Source of the DNA: Planctomycetota bacterium
GTDB taxonomy: Bacteria > Planctomycetota > MHYJ01 > JACQXL01
NCBI GenBank assembly: GCA_016208805.1
Contig: JACQXL010000062.1
Coordinates: 1 to 19,466 of the forward strand
Reading direction: 5' to 3'
DNA: 19,466 nt
In this document: in pieces, positions 13,752 to 19,466 of the stretch
Layout of the letters: every line of letters starts with the position of its first letter
How positions within the stretch are numbered: position 1 is the first letter of the stretch
The notes under the pieces: generated by a model
Told to the model about the DNA's origin: nothing
Seen by the model: the letters and a program-made list of their open reading frames with translations, nothing else
The model's database searches: none
Program-made: the position numbers and the translations under genes

Positions 13752-13778
13752 AATATCAGTTAAATCCGTTTATCCGTT
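13752..13778. repeat. AAATCCG/ATCCG repeat copy between lipB and lipA
   Basis: CAGTTAAATCCGTTTATCCG lies across the lipB stop and the short gap before lipA. It belongs to the CGGATTA/ACAGATTA word family seen after several other stop codons. Confidence 0.5.
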
Positions 13779-14465
13779 CCTGTCCACTTTTGGGATATAT
13801 GTGAGATGTGTCTTGACCACGACCGTCTTTATCCCGAACAGTTTCCCGAAGGCATCTATGTATTCCTTGGCCACGTCGTTCATCGTGATGTCTTTCTTGA
13901 GGTTTTCCAGCGAAGTGATTTTCTTGTCCATCATCCCGCAGGGGTTGATTAACCGGAATGCGTCTAAATCCGGGTTGACGTTGAAGGAAAATCCGTGATG
14001 CGTGATGCCGCGCGATACCCGCACGCCGATGAACCCGATTTTGGCGTCATCCACCCAGACGCCGGCGGTGGTGGTATCGCCTCCGCCTTTCACTCCGAAC
14101 GCGGACAGCGTCTGGACCATACACTCTTCCAGCGTCCGGATATACTCGCGCACCGATTTCTTCAGGTAGGCCAGACTCAGGATGGGGTAGCCGACCAGTT
14201 GTCCCGGTCCGTGATAGGTGACATCGCCGCCCCGGTCTATCTTTCGCACGATAATTTTGTTCTTCTTAAGTGTCTCGTCAGAAGCGAGGATATTATTGGA
14301 TTTGCCGTTCTTGCCGACCGTGATGACCGGCTCGTGTTCCAGCAGAATCAGGAAATGCTCTTTGCCCTTTTTCTCCCTGGCGCGTTCCACCAGTTCGTAC
14401 TGGAACGAAAGCGCCTCGTCGTAAGGCACTACGCCTAACCTGAATACAGTGCATACCTTCTTCAT
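13770..14465 (-). CDS. lipB: Octanoyl-ACP:protein N-octanoyltransferase
   Basis: 231 residues from ATG 14465. LipB moves the octanoyl group from acyl carrier protein to the lipoyl domains of target proteins, forming a thioester on its catalytic Cys. The family signature RGGDVTYHGPGQLVGYPI is at residues 78-95. The catalytic pair is C176 (LINPCGM) and K142 (DDAKIGFIGVRVSRGITHHG), in the usual places. The frame stays open to an ATG at 14519, but the extra 18 residues (MDIEALGRNVSYVRGKEL) are coded by an inverted repeat (14476-14543) and have no counterpart in the family, where the protein begins shortly before 'VFRLG..PYDEA'. The shorter start is therefore chosen, though neither has a strong ribosome site. 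It lies upstream of lipA in the same operon. Confidence 0.92.
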   Translation of the reverse strand: MKKVCTVFRLGVVPYDEALSFQYELVERAREKKGKEHFLILLEHEPVITVGKNGKSNNILASDETLKKNKIIVRKIDRGGDVTYHGPGQLVGYPILSLAYLKKSVREYIRTLEECMVQTLSAFGVKGGGDTTTAGVWVDDAKIGFIGVRVSRGITHHGFSFNVNPDLDAFRLINPCGMMDKKITSLENLKKDITMNDVAKEYIDAFGKLFGIKTVVVKTHLTYIPKVDRNG

Positions 14466-14475
14466 CAGTTCTTTA

Positions 14476-14543
14476 CCCCGCACATAACTCACATTCCTGC
14501 CTAACGCCTCGATGTCCATCGGGGATGCGAGTTATGTGCGGGG
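14476..14543. repeat. Inverted repeat over the lipB 5' end (CCCCGCACATAACTC arms)
   Basis: CCCCGCACATAACTC (14476-14490) is the exact complement of GAGTTATGTGCGGGG (14529-14543). The 38-base loop holds a second, imperfect hairpin, CCTCGATG-TC-CATCGGGG. The element fills the space between the outer-membrane gene and lipB and would place a strong stem just upstream of the lipB start. The CCCCGCA..ATAA words resemble the element in lipA and at 19021. Confidence 0.9.
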
Positions 14544-14547
14544 CTTA

Positions 14548-15501
14548 TTAAAATATAATCGCGCAACTGAAATAAATATCTTTAAGATGGGTATCTAAAC
14601 TATCAGCGCTATCCAACCAAGCGTAGGTAGATATTTTCCGCGATAGAAAAGAATTATACCTGTAACCCGCCTCAATAAAAAGTGATTTTATTATGTTAAT
14701 GTTAAGGCCAAATTCGTAGTTGAATATTATCCCGTTGGCTACAATATAATTTCGCCGGCCTGTCGGGTCCGTGTTATACCTGACGCCTTCATATTTAGCA
14801 CGGGCGGCCGGACTGTAACCGATGGATGTTTCCAATAACACGTCTTTTGCTAAACTTATAGCGCTTTTTATTCCTACTTCACCGCCACCTATCCCGAGGT
14901 TATATATTTGGTCTTCTATCGGTGAGGTTATTACCTTTATGTCATTTGGGTCTGAAATATTGGTTGCCGTTATGGCATCATTGTAATTTGCAGAAATAAA
15001 CAGATAGTCATATTTAATACTTAAATATACAGGTAACTCATTCGTAATATCTGCGAACTTCCAAACAAGTGAGATTGAATAACTGGCGATATTGCCCGGG
15101 CTGGTCTTGTATCGGTAATCTTTTACGTTGTCAGTTGTGTCCCAATTTGTATCTTGAATATACCCCGGTCGTATCATTCCTCCGCCCACAGAAATATTCA
15201 CAGAATAAGGCGTCCCGTCTTTTTTAGCCGACTCTGCGGAAAATAATAGCATTATCATATCCGTTTCCGTAGATTGATTGAGTCGCCATTTATTGGGGTC
15301 GTCCCCTGACATCTGGAGCAAAAATTCCCACCCCGTCCGTTTGGATAGGGAAATTTCATATTTTGTATCAGGTGACTGATAGGATTCTTCGTTAAAGAAA
15401 GGGTGAGAATACACAGTGCGCGATTGATAAAAATATATTATTAAAAGACAGGATAACCAGAGTAATACAAAGATAACATTACGTGGTGCTACCAAAGTCA
15501 T
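14548..15501 (-). CDS. Predicted outer-membrane beta-barrel protein
   Basis: 317 residues from ATG 15501; an AGAGGGAT ribosome-site-like sequence lies before it, while the longer frame to 15555 adds 18 residues from the gap after efp. Residues about 7-31 are a signal peptide (NVIFVLLWLSCLLIIYFYQS). The mature part is made of alternating amphipathic strands with many aromatic residues, for example 'ASYSISLVWKFADITNELPV', YLSIKYDYLFIS and 'IIFNYEFGLNINIIKSLFIE', then AGYRYNSF. It ends in Phe (DIYFSCAIIF), as outer-membrane barrels do for BAM recognition. This implies a Gram-negative cell plan. I do not recognise a specific family; it resembles the OmpA/OmpW-size barrel proteins in general form. 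It lies between efp and lipB on the same strand, and no link to lipoate is evident. Confidence 0.7.
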   Translation of the reverse strand: MTLVAPRNVIFVLLWLSCLLIIYFYQSRTVYSHPFFNEESYQSPDTKYEISLSKRTGWEFLLQMSGDDPNKWRLNQSTETDMIMLLFSAESAKKDGTPYSVNISVGGGMIRPGYIQDTNWDTTDNVKDYRYKTSPGNIASYSISLVWKFADITNELPVYLSIKYDYLFISANYNDAITATNISDPNDIKVITSPIEDQIYNLGIGGGEVGIKSAISLAKDVLLETSIGYSPAARAKYEGVRYNTDPTGRRNYIVANGIIFNYEFGLNINIIKSLFIEAGYRYNSFLSRKISTYAWLDSADSLDTHLKDIYFSCAIIF

Positions 15502-15562
15502 AATTACATCCCTCTTAACCCCGTCTTCCTCAAGCGGTCGGGGGGATGGTCGCAATCCGTGG

Positions 15563-16129
15563 CTATCCGACCCGTTCTATATACCGCCCGTCCCGGGTAT
15601 CAACCTTGACCACCTCGTCCTGTTGCACAAAAGCCGGCACCTGGATGACCAGCCCGGTTTCCAACGTGGCCGGTTTGGAGACATTGGTAATGGTCGCCGT
15701 CTTGAGCGCCGGCGCGGTCTGGGTGATTTTCAGGTTGACCGTTATCGGCAACTGGACATTGAGCAGTTCGCCGTCGCAATACTGGAGCATTACCTCCTCA
15801 TCCGGCAGCAGGTATTTCTGTTTATCCCTGAGGAACGCCTCATCAACATCAATCTCTTCATAGGTTGACGAGTTCATAAATACGAATGTCTTGCCTTTCT
15901 GGTATGAATATTGGGCCGGCACGGCCTCCATCATCACCACTTCCACCCGGTCGGTGGAGCGGAACCGGTTTTCCGCGATACTGCCGGTCTTGATGTTGCG
16001 CAATTTGGCCTGGACCATCGCCCGCCAGTTCCCCGGCGCCACGTGGTTATACTCGGCCACCTCGTAGAGTTCGTTATTGAACTTTATGATGATGCCTTTT
16101 CGTATTTCGGTTGCGTTGATAATGCTCAT
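15563..16129 (-). CDS. efp: Translation elongation factor P with non-Lys loop tip
   Basis: 188 residues, normal length with all three OB/KOW domains. EF-P binds between the P and E sites of the ribosome and relieves stalling at consecutive prolines. Family hallmarks are the N-terminal KOW domain, NVQLPITVNLKITQTAPALK, 'TNVSKPATLETGLVIQVPAF' and the C-terminal KVDTRDGRYIERV. The tip loop reads HVAPGNWRAM: the residue aligned with E. coli Lys34 is Asn34, so beta-lysylation or a 5-aminopentanol-type Lys modification is not possible there. Arg36 is the nearest basic residue. This PGN.R type exists, to my knowledge, in some PVC-group bacteria. The start is firm: AGGAG six bases before ATG, and a promoter-like TTGACT-16-TATAGT at 16159-16186. 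It is the first gene of the efp-barrel protein-lipB-lipA-yraN-menC run. Confidence 0.95.
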   Translation of the reverse strand: MSIINATEIRKGIIIKFNNELYEVAEYNHVAPGNWRAMVQAKLRNIKTGSIAENRFRSTDRVEVVMMEAVPAQYSYQKGKTFVFMNSSTYEEIDVDEAFLRDKQKYLLPDEEVMLQYCDGELLNVQLPITVNLKITQTAPALKTATITNVSKPATLETGLVIQVPAFVQQDEVVKVDTRDGRYIERVG

Positions 16130-16158
16130 TACATTCTCCTTAGGGGAAAAAGATATTT

Positions 16159-16186
16159 ACTATAGACTTATTTATAATTGAGTCAA
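16159..16186 (-). promoter_or_regulatory. Sigma70-type promoter of efp and the lip cluster
   Basis: On the minus strand TTGACT (16186-16181), 16 bases, then TATAGT (16164-16159), 30 bases before the efp ATG. The spacer is AT-rich. Same -35 hexamer and spacing as the pilin promoter at 6625-6652. Confidence 0.7.
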
Positions 16187-16195
16187 GAAAATTGC

Positions 16196-16274
16196 AACCA
16201 CAGATGAACACAGATTAACGCGGATAAACATAGCTGGGTTGGGTATCTGTGTCTATCCGTGTGTATCTGTGGTT
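16196..16274. repeat. Inverted repeat, AACCACAGAT family
   Basis: AACCACAGAT (16196-16205) pairs with ATCTGTGGTT (16265-16274). Further in, ACACAGATTAACGCGGAT faces ATCTGTGTCTATCCGTGT. It begins at the base after the nitroreductase stop codon and ends just upstream of the efp promoter, so it may separate the two transcripts. No T-run typical of an intrinsic terminator is present. Confidence 0.85.
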
Positions 16275-16799
16275 TCACTTGGCCGGCGCCTTGTCGTAAG
16301 AGACTATCTCGCTGATTTGCTTGCGGTTCTTATGCGGCGGATTCTCGGCCGGATAACCCAGAGGCGTCAGCCCGACCACCCGGAACTTGTCCGGGATATC
16401 CAGTGCCTTTTTGACCTCTGACTCGTCAAATGCGCCAATCCAGCAGGTGGCCAGCCCCTCGGCCGTGGCGGCCAGTATCAGGTGCGTGAAGGCAATCGCC
16501 AAATCCAGCGGCCAACTTTTCATATAGCCGCCCTGTTTCTGGTATGATTCCTCCTCCACGGCGCAGCCGACGATAACGACCGGCGCTTCGGCCACATACG
16601 ACTGGTTCCGGCAGGCCGGCACCAGTTTCTCCTTGAGCGTCTTGTTGCGCACGACGATGAAACGCCAGGGCTGTCCGTTCTTGCCGGACGGCGCGCCCCG
16701 GGTTGCCTCCAGTATCCGGTCCAGTTTGGCATCCGGCACGGCCTCCGGCTTATACTTTCTGATGCTCTTGCGCAACTTTATTATTTCATATATGTTTAT
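16275..16799 (-). CDS. Nitroreductase-family FMN oxidoreductase, probably with a non-standard ATA start
   Basis: About 174 residues if started at 16799; the first accepted start codon is TTG at 16775 (166 residues). Family features are RKSIRKYKPEAVP (FMN phosphate-binding Arg/Ser near the N-terminus), 'EATRGAPSGKNGQPWRFIVV', 'ATAEGLATCWIGAFDESEVK' and GLTPLGYPAE. Small nitroreductases of this type reduce nitro compounds, quinones or related electron acceptors with NAD(P)H; the real substrate is unknown. Relatives normally begin 'xxIYEIIKxRRSIRKY', and here the frame upstream of the TTG reads INIYEIIK without a stop. A perfect AGGAGG (16810-16805) ends 5 bases before the ATA at 16799 but 29 bases before the TTG. 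I therefore place the start at the ATA, either a real AUA start or a mutated/misread ATG. It lies downstream of aspS on the same strand. Confidence 0.85.
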   Translation of the reverse strand: MNIYEIIKLRKSIRKYKPEAVPDAKLDRILEATRGAPSGKNGQPWRFIVVRNKTLKEKLVPACRNQSYVAEAPVVIVGCAVEEESYQKQGGYMKSWPLDLAIAFTHLILAATAEGLATCWIGAFDESEVKKALDIPDKFRVVGLTPLGYPAENPPHKNRKQISEIVSYDKAPAK

Positions 16800-16813
16800 A
16801 GGCGCCTCCTCTT

Positions 16814-16871
16814 ACCACGAAGGCACGAAGACCCAAAAGGGTGGGCTTTGTGTTCTTTGTGTCTTTGTGGT
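16814..16871. repeat. Inverted repeat, ACCACRAAGRCAC family, after aspS
   Basis: ACCACGAAGGCACGAAGACCC at the left faces CTTTGTGTTCTTTGTGTCTT and TGTGGT at the right, as an imperfect hairpin. It begins four bases after the aspS stop and ends just before the nitroreductase ribosome site. A half copy (ACCACAAAGACACAAAGAGC) is at 18737-18762, upstream of aspS. Confidence 0.8.
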
Positions 16872-16875
16872 GAAA

Positions 16876-18684
16876 TTATAATCCCAATTTTATCCCTAAT
16901 TCCTTTAACTGTTTTTCATCCACCTGTGCCGGTGCGCCGGTCAGCAGGCAGGTGCTGCTCATCGTCTTGGGGAAGGCAATCACTTCCCGGATGTTCTCCT
17001 GTTTGGTCAACAGCATCACCAGCCGGTCAATGCCCACTGCGATACCGCCGTGCGGCGGCGCGCCGAACTTGAATGCGTCCAGCAGGAACCCGAACCGCTC
17101 CTGCGCCTCGGCATCGCTAATGCCCAGCAACTCAAATACCTTCTTCTGCAGTTTGGTGGAGTTTATCCGGATGCTCCCGCCGCCCACCTCAACGCCGTTG
17201 AGCGCCAGGTCGTATGCCTTGGCCTTAATCATGCTTGCTTCTGTCGCTCCCACGCGTTTGTCCATAATAGCATTTATACTCTCATCCTGCGGTGAGGTAA
17301 ACGGATGGTGCGCGCTGACTAATTGTTTCTCCTGCGCGCTATACTGGAACAGCGGGAAATCGGTCACCCAGCAGAAACTGAATTCCTCAGCCCCGCCATA
17401 AGTGGCGGGACTCCGCTGCGGCTCCGCCGGCTGGTAACCTTCTTTGGCTGTCAGATGCAATCTCAGTCCGGCCAGCGAATCGTTGGTGGTATCCGGCTTG
17501 CCGGCCACTATCAGAATCAGCGAGTTCTCCTTGGCGCCCATTTCTTTTATCAGTTCTTTCTGGATATCCGGCTCAATATATTTGGCTACTGCGCCGGTCA
17601 GGACGCCATTTTGCACTTTATATGTAACCAGCCCGGCCGCGCCGTAGCCCTTGACGAACTCGGTCAGTTTATCTATCTCGCTCCGTGAATAATCGGCCTT
17701 TGGCGTCAAGGTCAATCCCTTAATGATATCTTGCCGTTTATCCGCCCCCTGGAATACCTTGAACTGGCTTTTGCTCAACAGGGCGGTCACATCGGTTAAA
17801 GTCAGCCCGAAGCGCAGGTCCGGTTTATCGCATCCGTATAATTTGAGCGCTTCGTCGTAACTGATACGCCGGAAAGGGGTCTTTAAGTCTTTCTTCAGGA
17901 CATTCTGGAATACTTCCTTCATCATCGCCTCAATCAGCGCCAGAATATCAGATTCTTCAATGAACGACATCTCTACATCTAATTGGGTGAACTCCGGCTG
18001 TCGGTCGGCCCGGAGGTCTTCGTCGCGGAAACAGCGGACAATCTGGAAATACCTATCCAGCCCGCCGACCATCAGGAGTTGCTTGAACAGTTGCGGCGAC
18101 TGGGGCAGTGCGAAGAAACTGCCCGGGAATATCCGGCTGGGCACCAGGTAATCGCGCGCCCCCTCAGGCGTGCTCCGGGTCAGAAACGGCGTCTCCACCT
18201 CAACGAAGTTGTGCCTATCAAAGAAAGTGCGGATAGAATTAACTATCTTATGGCGCGTTATCAGCACCTCCTGCATCATCTTGCGCCGGATGTCAAGGTA
18301 GCGGTATTTCAGCCGGACTTCCTGAGCCGGGATGTCGCCGTCCAGGTCAAACGGAAGCGGCTCGCTGGCGGCCAGAATCTCCAGTGTCTGAACATCTATT
18401 TCTATTTTACCGGTCGGCAGGTTGGGGTTGGCCTTGCCGGCCAGCCGGGGGATGACCTGACCGCTGACGCAAATCACGAATTGGGGACCGAGTCTCTCGG
18501 CCTCTTTATGTAATGACGGATTCTTCTGCGGATTAAAGACCAGTTGGGTAACGCCGTAGCGGTCTTCTAAATCAATGAAGATGAGGCCGCCGTGGTCGCG
18601 TCTGGACTTGACCCAGCCGCACAGGGTCACGGTCGCGCCGGTATTCTTATCGGTCAGTTCACCGCAGGTATGCGTTCGTTTCAT
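16876..18684 (-). CDS. aspS: Aspartate-tRNA ligase, bacterial type, with a short in-frame palindromic insertion
   Basis: 602 residues from ATG 18684 (two GTG codons just before it are alternatives). It charges tRNA with aspartate. Domains in order: N-terminal OB-fold anticodon-binding domain (TLCGWVKSRRDHGGLIFIDL), class II catalytic core with motif 2 (FRDEDLRADRQPEFTQLDVE), the bacterial GAD insert domain (about residues 290-420), then CWVTDFPLFQ, HHPFTSP and motif 3 (GIAVGIDRLVMLL). His31 in RRDHGG is the residue found in non-discriminating AspRS that also make Asp-tRNAAsn; this would need a GatCAB amidotransferase, not seen here. Before SFCWVTDFP there are extra residues (about 417-432, PAEPQRSPATYGG) coded by a palindromic element at 17391-17434. 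No clear ribosome site. It is followed by the nitroreductase gene. Confidence 0.96.
   Translation of the reverse strand: MKRTHTCGELTDKNTGATVTLCGWVKSRRDHGGLIFIDLEDRYGVTQLVFNPQKNPSLHKEAERLGPQFVICVSGQVIPRLAGKANPNLPTGKIEIDVQTLEILAASEPLPFDLDGDIPAQEVRLKYRYLDIRRKMMQEVLITRHKIVNSIRTFFDRHNFVEVETPFLTRSTPEGARDYLVPSRIFPGSFFALPQSPQLFKQLLMVGGLDRYFQIVRCFRDEDLRADRQPEFTQLDVEMSFIEESDILALIEAMMKEVFQNVLKKDLKTPFRRISYDEALKLYGCDKPDLRFGLTLTDVTALLSKSQFKVFQGADKRQDIIKGLTLTPKADYSRSEIDKLTEFVKGYGAAGLVTYKVQNGVLTGAVAKYIEPDIQKELIKEMGAKENSLILIVAGKPDTTNDSLAGLRLHLTAKEGYQPAEPQRSPATYGGAEEFSFCWVTDFPLFQYSAQEKQLVSAHHPFTSPQDESINAIMDKRVGATEASMIKAKAYDLALNGVEVGGGSIRINSTKLQKKVFELLGISDAEAQERFGFLLDAFKFGAPPHGGIAVGIDRLVMLLTKQENIREVIAFPKTMSSTCLLTGAPAQVDEKQLKELGIKLGL
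17391..17434. repeat. CCCGC palindromic element inserted in frame in aspS
   Basis: CCCCGCCATAAGTGGCGGGA (17391-17410) is a near-perfect hairpin, followed by CTCCGCTGCGGCTCCGCCGG. The copy at 19021 reads CCCCGCATAAGTGCGGGA then TGTCGCTGTGGCTCCACCGG, so the two align over their whole length. In aspS it lies on the antisense strand of the gene and adds about a dozen residues in frame. Confidence 0.75.
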
Positions 18685-18736
18685 CACCACAACATAACAT
18701 ATGAAGCAGACAGGTCAAGAGAAAAGAACCGCTTTT

Positions 18737-18879
18737 ACCACAAAGACACAAAGAGCACAAAGGAAATTAGGGGATTAGGCGATTAGGAAATGGGAATCAG
18801 GAGATTAGGCAATCAGGAAATAGACGCACCTGATACCCTGCTTTCCTGATATCCCTTTCCTAATCCCCTGATATCCTAA
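18737..18879. repeat. Repeat-filled gap upstream of aspS (ACCACAAAG half copy and GATTAGG/CCTAATC inverted repeat)
   Basis: An ACCACAAAGACACAAAGAGC half-repeat is followed by repeated GATTAGG and AATCAGGA words (18766-18821), which face CCTGATA and CCTAATCC words (18829-18880) as a loose inverted repeat. No gene is visible. The right end supplies the stop codon of the ORF at 18880-19176. Confidence 0.75.
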
Positions 18880-19176
18880 TCACCTGACATATCCCATCAA
18901 ATATAATTCACACGCTGTTGTCACCCCATCCCGATACACAGATGTTACGAACTTACGATTAGCATCTAACGGCACTAACACGTTCAGATAATTGGTAAAG
19001 TCCTTCGCGGCCGTGTCCAGCCCCGCATAAGTGCGGGATGTCGCTGTGGCTCCACCGGTAGAGCGGGGCCGGGTCAACGGTCGGCTTGGTGCAGTATGTC
19101 CTAAAGGAGAATAGGCCATACTACCTTTAGGGTAGAACTGGGCCTTGTAGCCGTAAAGAAAGGGACAATAATTCAC
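18880..19176 (-). CDS. Hypothetical protein, weakly supported, carrying a palindromic element
   Basis: 98 codons from GTG 19176. I do not recognise it. The C-terminal half (KDFTNYLNVLVPLDANRKFV, then TSVYRDGVTTACELYLMGYV) looks protein-like, while residues about 36-52 are coded by the CCCGC palindromic element at 19021-19068. The stop lies at the edge of a dispersed repeat, as for other genes here, which slightly favours a real gene or gene end. The start codon falls inside another inverted repeat (19174-19296) with no ribosome site. The true N-terminus is therefore unknown, and it may be the remnant of a longer gene. Confidence 0.35.
   Translation of the reverse strand: MNYCPFLYGYKAQFYPKGSMAYSPLGHTAPSRPLTRPRSTGGATATSRTYAGLDTAAKDFTNYLNVLVPLDANRKFVTSVYRDGVTTACELYLMGYVR
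19021..19068. repeat. CCCGC palindromic element, copy near the right end
   Basis: CCCCGCATAAGTGCGGG (19021-19037) forms a hairpin, followed by ATGTCGCTGTGGCTCCACCG and GTAGAGCGGGG. It aligns with the elements in lipA and aspS and serves as the clearest copy of the family. Confidence 0.75.
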
Positions 19177-19310
19177 CGCAGACCCGCCCGACCGTCCGTC
19201 GGGACGTGCGGGGACACAGAGTTCGCAGAGAATAAAATAATTATTCCGTTCCCCCTCTGCGTTTGGAGTTTATCCCTGTGGGACGCCTCTGCGGTGCAGT
19301 ATGTCCTAAA
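19088..19310. repeat. 18-base direct repeat (GGTGCAGTATGTCCTAAA) at 19088-19105 and 19293-19310
   Basis: The two copies are identical and 205 bases apart. On the minus strand both sit in short open frames and code LGHTAP. They flank the inverted repeat at 19174-19296, so this may be a duplicated target or a duplicated gene fragment. Confidence 0.8.
19174..19296. repeat. Inverted repeat, CACCGCAGA family, with nested palindrome
   Basis: CACCGCAGA (19174-19182) pairs with TCTGCGGTG (19288-19296), and CGCAGAG pairs with CTCTGCG further in. The left arm is interrupted by the palindrome-rich CCCGCCCGACCGTCCGTCGG with GACGTGCGGGG. This is the same pattern of hairpin inserted into a repeat arm as at 3677-3697. 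Confidence 0.75.
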
Positions 19311-19466
19311 ACCGTGAAGCGGTCTTCCATCTTGGGAACCGTCATCGCTCCGTCCCGTGTCATTGGTATCTTTTCAACGGAGCAGAAGCGTCCCCTTTTT
19401 CTCTCAAGCAGATAATTACTTCGGGAGATTCATTATCTCCAAAATAAAGAATGGGTCGTCATTCTT
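19311..19466. other. Right-end stretch without a confident gene
   Basis: A minus-strand frame is open from the edge to TAA at 19416-19418 (...DDPFFILEIMNLPK) and could be the end of a gene that lies outside the window. Another minus frame (about 19458 to 19363) reads ESPEVIICLREKGDASAPLK without a start. Neither can be supported from this length, and I see no RNA gene here. Confidence 0.3.

Noticed and set aside
14466..14519. Longer N-terminus of LipB
   Set aside because: The extra codons lie in a perfect inverted repeat and are not found in the family.
16814..16871. Intrinsic terminator after aspS
   Set aside because: The hairpin is long and imperfect and has no following T-run; it belongs to a dispersed repeat family.
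16952..18513. Several long plus-strand ORFs opposite aspS
   Set aside because: Shadows of aspS, whose protein has complete class II synthetase motifs.

Overview
The window looks like a chromosomal piece from an uncultured, Gram-negative-type bacterium. A planctomycete or other PVC-group relative is my best guess, not a proof. The support is a HEAT-repeat protein ending in a Trp-rich tail, an EF-P of the 'PGNxR' loop type, PilX-like proteins with bactofilin-like repeats, an outer-membrane beta-barrel protein, and very many short palindromic repeats between genes. Base composition is moderate to slightly GC-rich, except for an AT-richer left end (about 1-793).

Layout. (1) 1-793, minus strand: the 5' end of an AlbA_2/Schlafen-type protein running off the left edge, preceded by a small ParB-like HTH protein. 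This looks like accessory DNA. (2) 810-2071, minus: a secreted HEAT-repeat protein that now reads as two ORFs overlapping at ATGA. (3) 2228-6441, minus: a minor-pilin operon in the order PilV-like, PilW-like, PilX-like, PilX-like, with a good sigma70-type promoter at 6625-6652. (4) 6584-7422: a long gene-free stretch holding a G-rich block, sixteen tandem 22-bp units, palindromes and a possible promoter. (5) 7423-11349, plus: a heterodimeric ABC exporter of the TM287/TM288 type, with both subunits broken, then a four-helix membrane protein. (6) 16129 down to 11346, minus: efp, an outer-membrane beta-barrel protein, lipB, lipA, yraN and menC, probably a read-through cluster with a promoter before efp. 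(7) 18684 down to 16275, minus: aspS and a small nitroreductase. (8) 18880-19466: a weak hypothetical ORF and repeats.

How the genes work together. LipB and LipA together make protein-bound lipoate. AspRS and EF-P serve translation. MenC belongs to menaquinone synthesis or to N-succinylamino-acid racemisation. The four pilin-like proteins would form the tip or initiation complex of a type IV pilus or a related secretion system, but no assembly ATPase or secretin is in the window.

The most unusual signal is the repeat content. At least four families of palindromic or dispersed repeats sit right after stop codons, in 5' leaders, and in some cases inside coding sequence. One GC-rich palindromic element (core CCCGCATAA...GCGGGA) lies in frame inside lipA and aspS, and a related inverted repeat overlaps the start of lipB. 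This resembles the protein-invading palindromic elements of Rickettsia, here in an apparently unrelated organism. The 22-bp tandem array next to a G-quadruplex-prone tract is the second item that no ordinary gene explains.
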